Origin: Bin80 sp965220365
GTDB taxonomy: Bacteria > Bacteroidota > Rhodothermia > Rhodothermales > Bin80
Assembly (NCBI GenBank): GCA_965220365.1
Contig: OZ244823.1
Location: 1,426,001-1,490,000, forward strand
Direction of reading: 5' to 3'
Length of the DNA: 64,000 nt
A program made the translations under genes and the position numbers. How positions within the stretch are numbered: position 1 is the first letter of the stretch; each line of letters starts with the position of its first letter. Positions 1-8,321 of the stretch are shown in pieces. Under the pieces are notes generated by a model that worked only from the letters and a program-made list of their open reading frames with translations, was not told the origin of the DNA and searched no databases.

Positions 1-589
1 GTTCTGTTGGGGTCACTGTCAGGCCCGTTTTTTCATGGCCCGTAATCGTGACCGTTATATCACTTACAACTTGTAGGCTACCAAGCTTCACAGTGACGGT
101 TCTGGAATTTCCCTCCAGAACCGTCACGAAATACTGTGCATTACCGATCGCTCGTTGTAGATTTCCCAATCTGTTTCCTGCAAATTTGCTTGAATATGTA
201 GACGGTTCTGCCGCACCAGCACTTGAAGCCCAGGGAAGAGAAATCGGGGGGGGGGGGGTATGCGGAAAGAATGCCCCTTGAGATGGATCCTCGCCGCCCA
301 CACTGATGAATCCAGACGGATGGATTGCTCCGTTTGGTTTACCAGGAAGAATCATAAGGTGAGAGCTTATTTCTCCCGGATTATTTTTTCCAAGGACTTG
401 TACGTTCGAATTTGATAATGATTGGAGGTCTGCTCGGGTATGGATTTGAATTTTTGGGGTTTGCTCCTGTCCCAAAGCGGAGGTAGGCAGGTAAGCTACC
501 CAAAGACCAATGATGATCAGGACATGCTTGATGCAGACCGTAGGATTCTGGCTTTTACCACAGAGAGTAAACTGTACTTTGCCTCTCAT
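1..589 (-). CDS. Secreted protein with Calx-beta/Ig-like repeat, 3' part beyond window edge
   Basis: The minus-strand frame opens at ATG 589-587, the first start after an in-frame TAG at 601-599, and remains open for 196 codons to the window edge, so the stop lies outside. Residues about 21-38 form a hydrophobic signal segment (IKHVLIIIGLWVAYLPTSAL) that should direct export. A proline-rich linker near residues 110-116 is encoded by a run of 13 C (G13 on plus). The C-terminal part visible (VTVLEGNSRTVTVKLG, then DITVTITGHEKTGLTV) has the alternating beta pattern of the Calx-beta/Ig-like repeats common in large surface proteins of Rhodothermota-type bacteria. Frame was checked on both sides of the G tract and is continuous at 13 bases. 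Function unknown; surface adhesion or cell-wall role is inference. Confidence 0.7.
   Translation of the reverse strand, partial: MRGKVQFTLCGKSQNPTVCIKHVLIIIGLWVAYLPTSALGQEQTPKIQIHTRADLQSLSNSNVQVLGKNNPGEISSHLMILPGKPNGAIHPSGFISVGGEDPSQGAFFPHTPPPPISLPWASSAGAAEPSTYSSKFAGNRLGNLQRAIGNAQYFVTVLEGNSRTVTVKLGSLQVVSDITVTITGHEKTGLTVTPTE
246..258. repeat. G13 homopolymer tract inside a coding region
   Basis: Thirteen consecutive G on the plus strand (C on the coding strand) inside the secreted-protein gene at 1-589. With 13 bases the signal peptide and the downstream repeat domain are in the same frame; any change that is not a multiple of three would truncate the protein. Tracts of this length are typical slipped-strand phase-variation sites. 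Confidence 0.8.
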
Positions 590-1053
590 TATTTTCGACT
601 ACAAGAGATACAGATCATTATGTCTTGTGATGACTTAGTTCAAAGCACAGACAGCAACTATATATAGACACCTCCTGAATGCTAAGTTAAGCTTTTTTTC
701 GATGTAAGGTCTACGGGCTTTGTCTTCCAGTTGAGCAACGGCGCATACGATAGGTTGCAGACGATCTTTGTTTGAGCAGAGGTCTGGCCGAACAGATGAA
801 GCGGCAATGTATTTGCGAGGGGGAGACTTCCTACCATTTATGCAAGTCAAAACGGGAAAATTTAATGGATTTTAATTTTTTGTTTGACCTGAGATTTACG
901 TGATTTCTATGGGCTTCCATTTTTGAATTGAATTCCAAGGTTCTTGCAAAACTAATAATCCCGATACAAAAAAAAACGCTCTGGAACGCCTTCAGGACAA
1001 TCAATATTTTCAAGATTGGAGGTTTTGCAAAACTCATTCTTTTCGTCTCCTTG
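590..1053. other. Region without a recognised gene
   Basis: Between the secreted-protein gene and the IS110 transposase remnant. It holds two small minus-strand reading frames (635-850, and one that could begin at ATG 1039 preceded by AAGGAG) with no recognisable domain. They may be the downstream flank of the IS110 element. I cannot support a gene call. Confidence 0.4.
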
Positions 1054-1197
1054 TTACCCGGCTGGTTGGAGCAATTTGGCAGCAGCGGTTGCTCGGCTGC
1101 TGTCAAAGCATGTTTGGTAGCGAAGCATTGCACAGGCGATGGCGAGCAGGCGGTCTGCGACCGACCGGAGGGCTCGGCCGTGGCTGTGGCCGCGTGC
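1054..1197 (-). pseudogene. IS110-family transposase, C-terminal exon (interrupted by group II intron)
   Basis: Forty-seven codons plus TAA on the minus strand encode ARGHSHGRALRSVADRLL and a short tail, matching the extreme C-terminus of IS110-family (IS116/IS110/IS902-type) transposases. The upstream coding piece is at 3743-3846; deleting the plus-strand intron 1198-3742 joins CTG CGT to GCA CGC GGC in frame, giving TLR-ARGHSHGRAL, the expected continuous sequence. Only this tail of the transposase is left, the N-terminal catalytic DEDD part being absent, so the element is dead independent of the intron. Confidence 0.75.
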
Positions 1198-1384
1198 GTG
1201 TGTCACGAAGGGATGTGGAGGTGATGTAATGACTTAACTTCCGTATTCCGAGCTGTACAATGGATGAGGGCGGGCCCCTCGCAATCGCCGTACAGGCGGA
1301 GGTTGCAAACCACCCACAGCTGCGACATTAAAGAGGTGTCGTGGTGAGCGTGTCGGGAAAAGGCAGGTTTAGGAGCCTGTCAGG

Positions 1385-2026
1385 GTGCGCCAGGCTAACT
1401 GGTGAAAATGTAGCGGGTGAAAGTCCCGTAGTATGAAGATGCAACCAATCACATACTTCCACGAGCCGTGCGGGTGTTTCCGCGAGGGGATACGCGAAGC
1501 GTCGGTAGTGGTGCGTATGGCCGGAGCTATTGAGCATCGAAATGTTCGTTATTTGGGTCGCCGAGATTGTCCTGACGGTCGAAGGCAACATACAAAATCC
1601 CGAAAAGGCGAGGGATCTTGTGGGCCCACGGTGTCAAAGAACTCAGGGACGTACGTACGCATTTTACCGGGACCTGGGATGCCTCTATTGTGTCCTGAGC
1701 GAATTGGGACCGCGTGGGGAAGGCTGAAGAGGCTGAAGCCCACGATGAACGCAATAGAGGAGTCAGATGAGGCCATAGTAGCGATGAAGGCGGCGAACAA
1801 GGGGGGACCTGCGGAGCAGCTGGAGCGAAGGGCCTCACCCGAGGGGAAGCTGGGAGAACCGAACACACTCCATACACAGAGATGGAAGAAGTGTGTTCCA
1901 TCGGGACAACCAGCTACGGCATCCGATGCCGTCATGCACGACGGTGCGACCCGAGGGAGGAGCCGGATGCGTTAACGCGCACGTCCGGATCTGTGCGGGG
2001 GGCCCGGGGAAACCCGGGTCCCTACC
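1385..2026 (+). mobile_element. ORF-less group II intron nested in the outer intron
   Basis: Starts GTGCGCC and follows the full-length intron at 56397-58310 closely through domains I-III (shared segments such as GCGAAGCGTCGGTAG and AGCGGGTGAAAGTCC), retains only a remnant of the start of the RT reading frame, then jumps to domain V at about 1960-1993 (GAGCCGGATGCGTTAACGCG) and the domain VI hairpin ending in CCCTACC, the last part nearly identical to the other copy. About 1.3 kb of RT coding sequence in domain IV is missing. The ribozyme core appears intact, so it might be mobilised or spliced with a maturase supplied in trans, for example by the related intron at 56397. The exact 3' end (2024-2026) is uncertain. 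Confidence 0.8.
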
Positions 2027-2423
2027 GCGATTGTGAATCACAGAGTCGAACGCGAGTGAACCATGGATGACATGTCGAAAGCCTAAGATGATGGTCAAAA
2101 CCGGGGTAGGTACGCAACTTCGGGATAAGGTAGACGGGGACCTGTTTTACTGGTCTACTGACCTCCGGCATATACATGGCGAGACTGTGATTCAGGCCAT
2201 TGTACGGAACGTGAGAACGTGTCGGGGTGCTGCGAAGGGAGCATGCCAAGCGGGCAGTACCCGTAAGGCATTGAGTACCAATGCACTCCACACGGGCGGA
2301 TCATCCCATAGTAGTGTTGAAGCTCCTGTAATGGGAGTGGAGCGAAGGGGGTGACCCATACAGCGAACGGCAACGAAGCAACCAAGAGGGAGGACTTCCG
2401 CGCAAAACGCAAAGCCGTTTCCG

Positions 2424-3707
2424 GTGACCAAACGCCAAGTTTGGGAGGCTTGGAAGCGAGTAAAGGCGAACCAGGGAGGGGCGGGGATTGATGACCAAAC
2501 GATCGCCGAATTTGAGGAAAATCTTGCAGACAATCTCTACAAGATCTGGAATCGGATGGCATCGGGGAGTTATCATCCGAAGCCGGTGCGCCGGGTGAAT
2601 ATTCCAAAGTCGAGCGGAGGTGTTCGAGGGCTGGGGATTCCCACCGTGGCTGACCGGGTGGCACAGATGGTGGTAAAGCAGGTACTGGAGCCGATCCTGG
2701 AAGGGGTGTTTCATCCCGATTCGTACGGATATCGACCGAAGAAATCGGCCCACGACGCGATCCGGCGCACGCGTACGCGTTGCTGGCAGCGGGCGTGGGT
2801 ACTGGACATGGATATCAAGTCATATTTTGACACGATTGACCATGCCCTTCTGATGAAAGCGGTCCGCAAGCATACGGAACAGAAGTGGGTGCTCTTCTAT
2901 GTAGAGCGCTGGCTGAAAGCTCCGGTGGTACATCCAGACGGACGGGAAGAGGCCCGAACGGTCGGCACCCCGCAAGGCGGGGTGATCAGTCCATTCCTGG
3001 CGAATCTGTTTCTGCACTACGCATTTGATCGGTGGATGGAGCTCAACGCTCCAGACATTCCGTTCGAGCGTTATGCGGATGACATTGTGTGCCACTGCAC
3101 GAGTGAGGCGCAGGCGCAACATCTCTGGAGGATACTCCGGGATCGATTTTCGGCCTGTAACTTAACCTTACACCCGGATAAAACCCGGATCGTCTATTGC
3201 AAACAAGACGGTCGAGAGGGCACGTATCCAGACGTGTCGTTTGACTTTCTGGGGTACACGTTTCGTCCCCGGAGGGTTGGGACACGGACGGGCAGGAGCC
3301 GTCTGGGGTTTACTCCGGCGATCAGTCGGAAGGCAATACAATCCATACAGGACACCATACGGAGTTGGAGACTGGGCACGTTGAGTCCTTTAACACTGGA
3401 GTCTATCGCGGGCAAGATCAATGCCACGGTACGCGGATGGATCGACTACTATGGAGCGTTTTACCAATCAGGTCTACGTAGGCCTTTGGGGCAGATCGAG
3501 TACCACCTGACAAAGTGGATTATGCGGAAGTATAAACGCTTTCGGAGACGATGGCTTCGGGCATGGAACTGGTTACAAAAACGCGCACGCCAAAACTCCG
3601 GATTATTCGTGCACTGGCAGTTTCTTTATGGGACTCCTTTATTCAATTCCAGAACGGCTGCATGGGAAGAGCCGTATGAGTTGAGAGGCTCACGTACGGT
3701 TCTGTGA
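2424..3707 (+). CDS. ltrA: Group II intron reverse transcriptase/maturase (LtrA-like)
   Basis: A 427-residue intron-encoded protein with the RT fingers-palm motifs: DMDIKSYFDTID near residue 128, GTPQGGVISPFLAN near 181 and the catalytic YADD at 217-220, followed by the thumb/maturase (X) region with FDFLGYTF and GWIDYYG. There is no HNH endonuclease domain, as in many bacterial introns that use nicked or single-stranded targets. The listed start is GTG; an in-frame extension (AQNAKPFPVTKRQ) reads back to 2355, and a GAGGGAGG at 2386-2393 would suit a start a little upstream, but no ATG is present. The last codons overlap domain V of the intron RNA. It acts on its host intron for splicing and retrohoming. 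Confidence 0.9.
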   Translation: MTKRQVWEAWKRVKANQGGAGIDDQTIAEFEENLADNLYKIWNRMASGSYHPKPVRRVNIPKSSGGVRGLGIPTVADRVAQMVVKQVLEPILEGVFHPDSYGYRPKKSAHDAIRRTRTRCWQRAWVLDMDIKSYFDTIDHALLMKAVRKHTEQKWVLFYVERWLKAPVVHPDGREEARTVGTPQGGVISPFLANLFLHYAFDRWMELNAPDIPFERYADDIVCHCTSEAQAQHLWRILRDRFSACNLTLHPDKTRIVYCKQDGREGTYPDVSFDFLGYTFRPRRVGTRTGRSRLGFTPAISRKAIQSIQDTIRSWRLGTLSPLTLESIAGKINATVRGWIDYYGAFYQSGLRRPLGQIEYHLTKWIMRKYKRFRRRWLRAWNWLQKRARQNSGLFVHWQFLYGTPLFNSRTAAWEEPYELRGSRTVL

Positions 3708-3742
3708 GAGCCCGGGGGTGAAAATCCCCCGGGCTACTTGAC

Positions 3743-3846
3743 ACGCAGGGTTTTGTACTTTGCTTTGCTGATGGGATCGTGCTGGATGGCCACGCGGCTC
3801 CAGTGGTAGACGGCGTTGATCAGGCGTGCTTGAGAGGCTCGTAGTC
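3743..3846 (-). pseudogene. IS110-family transposase, upstream coding fragment
   Basis: Minus-strand reading RASQARLINAVYHWSRVAIQ...SKAKYKTLR matches the region just before the C-terminal end of IS110-family transposases. It continues in frame with 1197-1054 once the group II intron is removed. Upstream the frame hits TGA near 3860, and no further transposase sequence is recognisable, so this is a truncated remnant. Confidence 0.7.
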
Positions 3847-4055
3847 GAACCACTCACCAGGATTTTCATGAGCGTCGGGCGCTAACTTACAGGACTCAGA
3901 CAGTTTTCTGTAAGATTGAGACAGAATTTATGGATTTAGAGCCTAGGACATGGAATTGCTGTGGTTTCTTACGTCACATTGCACAAACAGGTGAGCGGAA
4001 CTTCATCTTTGCGTAATCGTAGCCGATGTTTCGCATCGGATCGTCCCAATTTGTA

Positions 4056-4877
4056 ATGGCAAGTAGTTTCAAAACAGTATTGCTGCTAGGAGGTCTCAGT
4101 GGTTTAGTACTCTCGATTGGCGTATCTCTTGGGGGGCAAGCAGGACTACTTATTGCATTCATCATCGCAATTATGATGAATTTTGGGTCCTATTGGTTTT
4201 CTGACAAAATTGTCTTGAGAATGTATCGGGCCAAGGAAGTTGGCAGCGATCATCAGCTCTATCGCCTGACGGAGCACTTGGCGCAAAATGCAGGGCTCCC
4301 AATGCCTAGGGTGTATGTCATCCTAGATGACTCCCCCAATGCCTTTGCGACGGGCCGTAATCCCGAAAACGCCGCAGTTGCTGCCACCGAGGGCTTGATT
4401 CGGAATCTGAATTCGCAGGAATTGGCAGGAGTCATGGCACATGAGTTGGCGCACGTTAGAAGCCGGGATATCCTGATCAGCTCAATTGCCGCCACGCTCG
4501 CGGCAACCATCATTATGGTTGCACAGATGGCGCAGTTTGCTATGATTTTTGGAGGCGGTGGGGATCGGCGAGACAATATTTTCAGCTTCTTGGCAACCTT
4601 GATTCTTGCACCAATTGCTGCGATGCTGATCCAAGCGGCAATCTCCCGCTCAAGAGAGTTTGAAGCAGACCGAGTTGGTGCGGAAATAGCGGGTAGCCCA
4701 AGAGGGTTAGCCAGCGCGCTTGTGAAGATTGAAAATTTTCAAGCAAAGGCACCTATGAATGCGAATCCCGCGACCGCCCATATGTTCATCATAATGCCTG
4801 TTGCCAGAAAGGGTGTAATGTCTTTGTTCAGCACTCATCCACCGACAGAAGAACGCATTCGGAGATTAATTTATTAG
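4056..4877 (+). CDS. htpX: HtpX-like membrane zinc metalloprotease (M48)
   Basis: M48 family peptidase of the inner membrane, expected to degrade damaged membrane proteins together with FtsH-type quality control. Two N-terminal transmembrane segments precede the conserved stretch FSDKIVLRMY; the zinc motif HELAH lies at residues 129-133, two further hydrophobic segments follow, and the third ligand is in SREFEADR. FATGRNPENAAVA is a hallmark of HtpX. Length of 273 residues is normal. I prefer ATG 4056 because MASSFKTVLLLGGLSG matches the usual HtpX N-terminus; an in-frame ATG at 4026 would add ten residues. The gene stands alone between the intron/IS110 remnant and the TonB receptor gene. Confidence 0.93.
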   Translation: MASSFKTVLLLGGLSGLVLSIGVSLGGQAGLLIAFIIAIMMNFGSYWFSDKIVLRMYRAKEVGSDHQLYRLTEHLAQNAGLPMPRVYVILDDSPNAFATGRNPENAAVAATEGLIRNLNSQELAGVMAHELAHVRSRDILISSIAATLAATIIMVAQMAQFAMIFGGGGDRRDNIFSFLATLILAPIAAMLIQAAISRSREFEADRVGAEIAGSPRGLASALVKIENFQAKAPMNANPATAHMFIIMPVARKGVMSLFSTHPPTEERIRRLIY

Positions 4878-5300
4878 GAAAGTGAGAGATTCGAGGTCTC
4901 TTCTCCATTCTGCCTTGAGTAGGGTTGGATAATCCAACTGGTAGCTTGGAACTTGGGGTTTAAATTTCCGTTTCAGCAGGTTGAGACTGATCCCGTAAGA
5001 GTTCGGCAAAAATATATTCAGTTGCAGGGGCTTATATTGGTTGTTACCCGTTGCTCGGGTGGTTTCTATTTCTGACGGGTTCAACTTTGGCTATGAATTT
5101 TGCCAAGAAACAATATTCCGAATGACCGGTTACTGCGTCGGTCAACTGGAGGAAAATTTTCTTACTGATTTTCTCATGCCACTATTCAAGGCAAGGATAA
5201 GAGTACGTCACTCGGATCAACTCGTGTTGCAATGATCGGATGGGCATAGCATAATGGACACGGACACTTAGAAAAAATTGGGGGTAATCAATAAACTCTG
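4878..5300. other. Intergenic region upstream of the zinc-type TonB receptor
   Basis: About 420 bases between htpX and the receptor. A 64-codon plus-strand frame (5041-5235) has no recognisable domain. The stretch should contain the receptor promoter and any metal-responsive operator, but I see no clear palindrome that I could name as a Zur or Fur box. Confidence 0.4.
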
Positions 5301-7739
5301 ATGAAAAATCTATACTACGTCGTTGTTGGCGTACTTGTGGCAATGGTGGGAATTTTGCCGGTGAAAGCGCAGGAATGGGGGAGCATTCAAGGTACCGTTT
5401 ATGTAACCGATGATGCGACAGTTGTAACCGATGCTACGGTTACATTGGTTGGTTTGAATTACTCGCAGCGGGTCAATGCATCGGGGCAGTTTGTTTTTGA
5501 AGAAGTGCCGGCAGGTTCGGTGCTTCTGCGTGTTGAGAGCCCTCTCTGGGGACGAAATTCAGAAAGAGTCACAGTGGTCGTAGGCGAGACTATTGAAGTA
5601 GATATCGAAGTTCTGTTGCATGTACGTCTTGAGGAAATGATTATCACGGCAGGGCCGACGGCTCTGACGCGTTCGGAGTTGGTCAATCCAGTGAATGTCC
5701 TGACAGATAGTGATCTTCTTGAGTCAGATGGGGTCAGTCTTGGAGAATCCCTAAAGAACTATCCGGGCATGGCATCAACCTATTTTGGCCCTGGGGCCAG
5801 CCGCCCGATTATCGGTGGAGTGGGAGGCAGCAGAGTCAAAGTTCTTCAGCACGGCTTAGCGATCGGTGATGCAAGTGATCAAAGTGAAGATCACGCCGTG
5901 AGTGCAGATGCTTTTGATGCCAAACGAATTGAGATTATTCGAGGGCCGGCAACGCTCTTGTACGGAAGTGATATCACAGGTGGAGTTGTGAATATCCTTG
6001 ATGGACGAGTTCCCAATGAGCGTCCGGTGAATCGCATTGAGGGAATGGTGATGGCAAGGGGTGGACTGGGTTCTAATGAACGAGGAGGAGGTGGAAGTCT
6101 TACGGGTGCATTTGGGAATGTTGTCTGGCGCGCTCATGGCTTATTACGTGAAACAGGGGATGTTTCTACGCCGTCATTTAACCCCGAAGGAGATCACGAA
6201 GAGCATGAGGACCATGATGAGGATCATGATGAGGATCATGACGAGGATCATGATGAGGATCATGATGAGGATCATGATGAGGAAGGGCATGAAATGGTAG
6301 ACCATATCGAAAACTCAAGCACCTCGCTGGGGCGGGGATCCTTTGGGATGTCCTGGCTTGGGAAGCGTGGCTATATCGGAGCAGCTGTTAGCTTCCACAA
6401 TTCGGATTATGGTGTTCCTGGGCACGCACATGGAGCACATGAGGATGAGCACGAAGACGAACATGAGGAAGATGAGCATCATGACGATGACCATCTTGAT
6501 GAGGAAGAGCATGATGAGCATGAAGACGAGCATGGTCACGATGAAGAAGAAGGCGACGAAGTATCCATTGATCTGAACTCCGTGACGTACGATTTAGAAG
6601 GAGCCTATCGCTTTGGTGATGGAGCTATTGAGGGACTGCGCTTCAGATTTGGCGTTGCTGATTATAAGCACACCGAAATTGAGCACCTCGAATCGGGATC
6701 GGAAGAGATAGGGGCCGTATATGAGAATAATCAGTGGGAGGGACGCGTTGAATTGGATCATTCACTCCATCGGTCGACGAAAGGGACTGCAGGAGTACAA
6801 ATGAAACAGCGTGATCTAAACCCTTCGGGAAGCCACTCAAGTTTGCCTGCAACCTCATTGACTAAGTTGGGCATCTTTGCGATGGAGCGGATCGATTTGG
6901 GTTCACTGAGATTGGAACTCAGCGGTCGAATGCAGTGGCAGTCTCATGACCCTGATGGCAAGGCTTCAAGGTCATTCTCATCCCTGAGTCTGGGTGGAGG
7001 GGCGAACTACGAAGTAAGCGATCAACTGTCATTATCATTGAGTCTCGCACGTGCAGCGAAGGCTCCAAGCATAACTGAACTGTATTCTGATGGGCTACAC
7101 ACAGCTATACGTTCTGTTGAAATAGGGAATGAAAACCTTGAGACTGAGGTAACGAACAATGTTACGTTTTCTGGATTCCTCAATACGGAGCCTGTACATG
7201 TGACATTGACGGGATACTTGAATCAATCGGATAATTTCATTTATCATGCCCCGACAGGTATGATGGAAGATGGGAATCCAGTTCTTCAGACTGCTCAGGC
7301 GGGAGCCAGAATTACAGGGATAGAAGTAGATGCAGACATAGAGGTGTTCCACAGTGGAAATACTCACATTATACTTGGACTGATGGGGGATTACGTGAAT
7401 GGCCAACTCACGGCCCGAGATGATTATCTGCCCCGTATTCCACCGTTACGCTTGGGAGCTTCGCTGCAGTATTCGGTAAACAATTTTGTGGCGAATCTAT
7501 CTGTGAGACGGATTGCCAGTCAGGAGCGGGTATTTTCGACGGAAGAACACACGGACGGCTATATCATGGTTGATGCCAAAGTGCGTTATCGTTTGATCAC
7601 GGGTTCTATGGCTCAAAGCATCTCTTTGCAGGGCTTGAATCTCGGCAATACGCTAGCCAGAGCACATACTTCGTTCCTGAAAGAAACTGTGCCGCTACCG
7701 GGCCGTGATATACGCTTGACGTATACAATTCATTTTTAG
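5301..7739 (+). CDS. TonB-dependent outer membrane receptor with His/Asp-rich loops (zinc-type, ZnuD-like)
   Basis: An 812-residue outer-membrane receptor. Signal peptide residues 1-23 (cleavage VKA-QEW), a carboxypeptidase-regulatory-like beta domain about 26-95, the plug (VKVLQHGLAIGDASDQSEDHAV, then IEIIRGPATLLYGS) and a beta-barrel ending in an aromatic residue (YTIHF). Two extracellular-type insertions are extremely rich in His, Asp and Glu: residues about 297-330 with six DHDE units and about 375-420 (HEDEHEDEHEEDEHH). Such loops occur in zinc receptors of the ZnuD family, so zinc, or another soft divalent metal, is the likely substrate. It would need TonB/ExbBD energy; no inner-membrane zinc transporter is adjacent. 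It may be under Zur control, but no operator is identified. Confidence 0.88.
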   Translation: MKNLYYVVVGVLVAMVGILPVKAQEWGSIQGTVYVTDDATVVTDATVTLVGLNYSQRVNASGQFVFEEVPAGSVLLRVESPLWGRNSERVTVVVGETIEVDIEVLLHVRLEEMIITAGPTALTRSELVNPVNVLTDSDLLESDGVSLGESLKNYPGMASTYFGPGASRPIIGGVGGSRVKVLQHGLAIGDASDQSEDHAVSADAFDAKRIEIIRGPATLLYGSDITGGVVNILDGRVPNERPVNRIEGMVMARGGLGSNERGGGGSLTGAFGNVVWRAHGLLRETGDVSTPSFNPEGDHEEHEDHDEDHDEDHDEDHDEDHDEDHDEEGHEMVDHIENSSTSLGRGSFGMSWLGKRGYIGAAVSFHNSDYGVPGHAHGAHEDEHEDEHEEDEHHDDDHLDEEEHDEHEDEHGHDEEEGDEVSIDLNSVTYDLEGAYRFGDGAIEGLRFRFGVADYKHTEIEHLESGSEEIGAVYENNQWEGRVELDHSLHRSTKGTAGVQMKQRDLNPSGSHSSLPATSLTKLGIFAMERIDLGSLRLELSGRMQWQSHDPDGKASRSFSSLSLGGGANYEVSDQLSLSLSLARAAKAPSITELYSDGLHTAIRSVEIGNENLETEVTNNVTFSGFLNTEPVHVTLTGYLNQSDNFIYHAPTGMMEDGNPVLQTAQAGARITGIEVDADIEVFHSGNTHIILGLMGDYVNGQLTARDDYLPRIPPLRLGASLQYSVNNFVANLSVRRIASQERVFSTEEHTDGYIMVDAKVRYRLITGSMAQSISLQGLNLGNTLARAHTSFLKETVPLPGRDIRLTYTIHF
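6210..6281 (+). repeat. Six tandem 12-bp units encoding DHDE
   Basis: Six consecutive copies of GATCATGATGAG with one or two substitutions (first unit GACC..., third ...GACGAG). Each unit adds one Asp-His-Asp-Glu tetrapeptide to a surface loop of the TonB receptor. Because the unit is a multiple of three, slippage would change loop length without frameshift. Confidence 0.9.
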
Positions 7740-8309
7740 TCCAGACGATTGTATCCGCAGGCTCGCCCGTCAATGCATTGCGTGATTTAGTGACGAGTCC
7801 ATCGTCAGAGATCCATCCGATTGGATCGCATTTACTGTCGATGAAGAAAGCGTTGAATGATTTTCGGCTTGGTGGCTAAGGTAAATGTGTTGATTCCGAG
7901 GTGCCATGCGGGTTGGTGATTAGCCAGGAGTTTTCCGAACTTTAGTTTTTTCTAAGGTGCGCTTGGGCTCAGCGCTGATTTTATCAAGTTGGTCAATGGT
8001 ATATGGGCCTTCATGCACGGAACCATCTGTATGATTGCGTGAGTTATCATATATCGCGGTTGAACCTGTTGGCTTGTCAGTTTTTCCAATTGCCAGCCAA
8101 ATCCCCGATATTTTCCTTGGCTCGTTCGTAATCCCCACTCTTTGGGTACAACTCCGCCAAATACCGAAACAATGCACACTGCTCATCCTATTCAGTATTT
8201 ACCGTGGATGGGCTGTTGGATTCTATAAAGTTTTCGCCGTGATTTTTGGGCCTCGTTCAAACAATTGACTTTACGTTTGCGTTGACATGGCTTTTCCTAG
8301 GAAACCTGC
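7740..8309. pseudogene. Degenerate coding remnant, minus strand
   Basis: No intact gene. On the minus strand a protein-like stretch (ALFRYLAELYPKSGDYERAK, about 8070-8175) appears in one frame and neighbouring protein-like segments (TIDQLDKISAEPKRT; DPIGWISDDGLVTK) in others, suggesting an old gene broken by frameshifts, its first part resembling a TPR-like or hydrolase C-terminal helix pair. I cannot name the family. Otherwise the region contains the promoter of the following lipoprotein gene. Confidence 0.3.
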
Positions 8310-8321
8310 TTGCTGATTTTT

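Larger units (their letters stand above)
1198..3742 (+). mobile_element. Group II intron (outer) inserted in IS110 remnant, containing a second intron
   Basis: The 5' end GTGTGTC fits the GUGYG consensus, and the 3' end shows domain V at about 3669-3702 (GAGCCGTATG ... ACGTACGGTTC) and a GC-rich domain VI hairpin with an unpaired A in CTACTTGAC, ending at C3742 (AY). The chosen boundaries restore the IS110 transposase frame exactly. The domain I part is interrupted by another intron (1385-~2026). It codes for a reverse transcriptase-maturase at 2424-3707 whose stop codon lies at the end of domain V. Without the inner intron it would be about 1.9 kb, a normal size. Its orientation is opposite to the host transposase gene, so splicing in transcripts of that gene is not possible; it is a retroelement landing rather than an in-gene intron. 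Confidence 0.8.

Noticed and set aside
48..281. Plus-strand 77-codon frame at the left edge
   Set aside because: Shadow of the minus-strand secreted-protein gene; ends in the G13 region without domain.
1433..1975. 180-codon frame inside the ORF-less intron
   Set aside because: Lies in ribozyme domains and ends in domain V; only a short segment corresponds to the start of the RT gene.
5041..5235. 64-codon frame upstream of the zinc-type receptor
   Set aside because: No recognisable domain or ribosome-binding site.
6210..6281. Tandem repeats considered as a CRISPR array
   Set aside because: Units are contiguous 12-mers without spacers and encode DHDE in frame.
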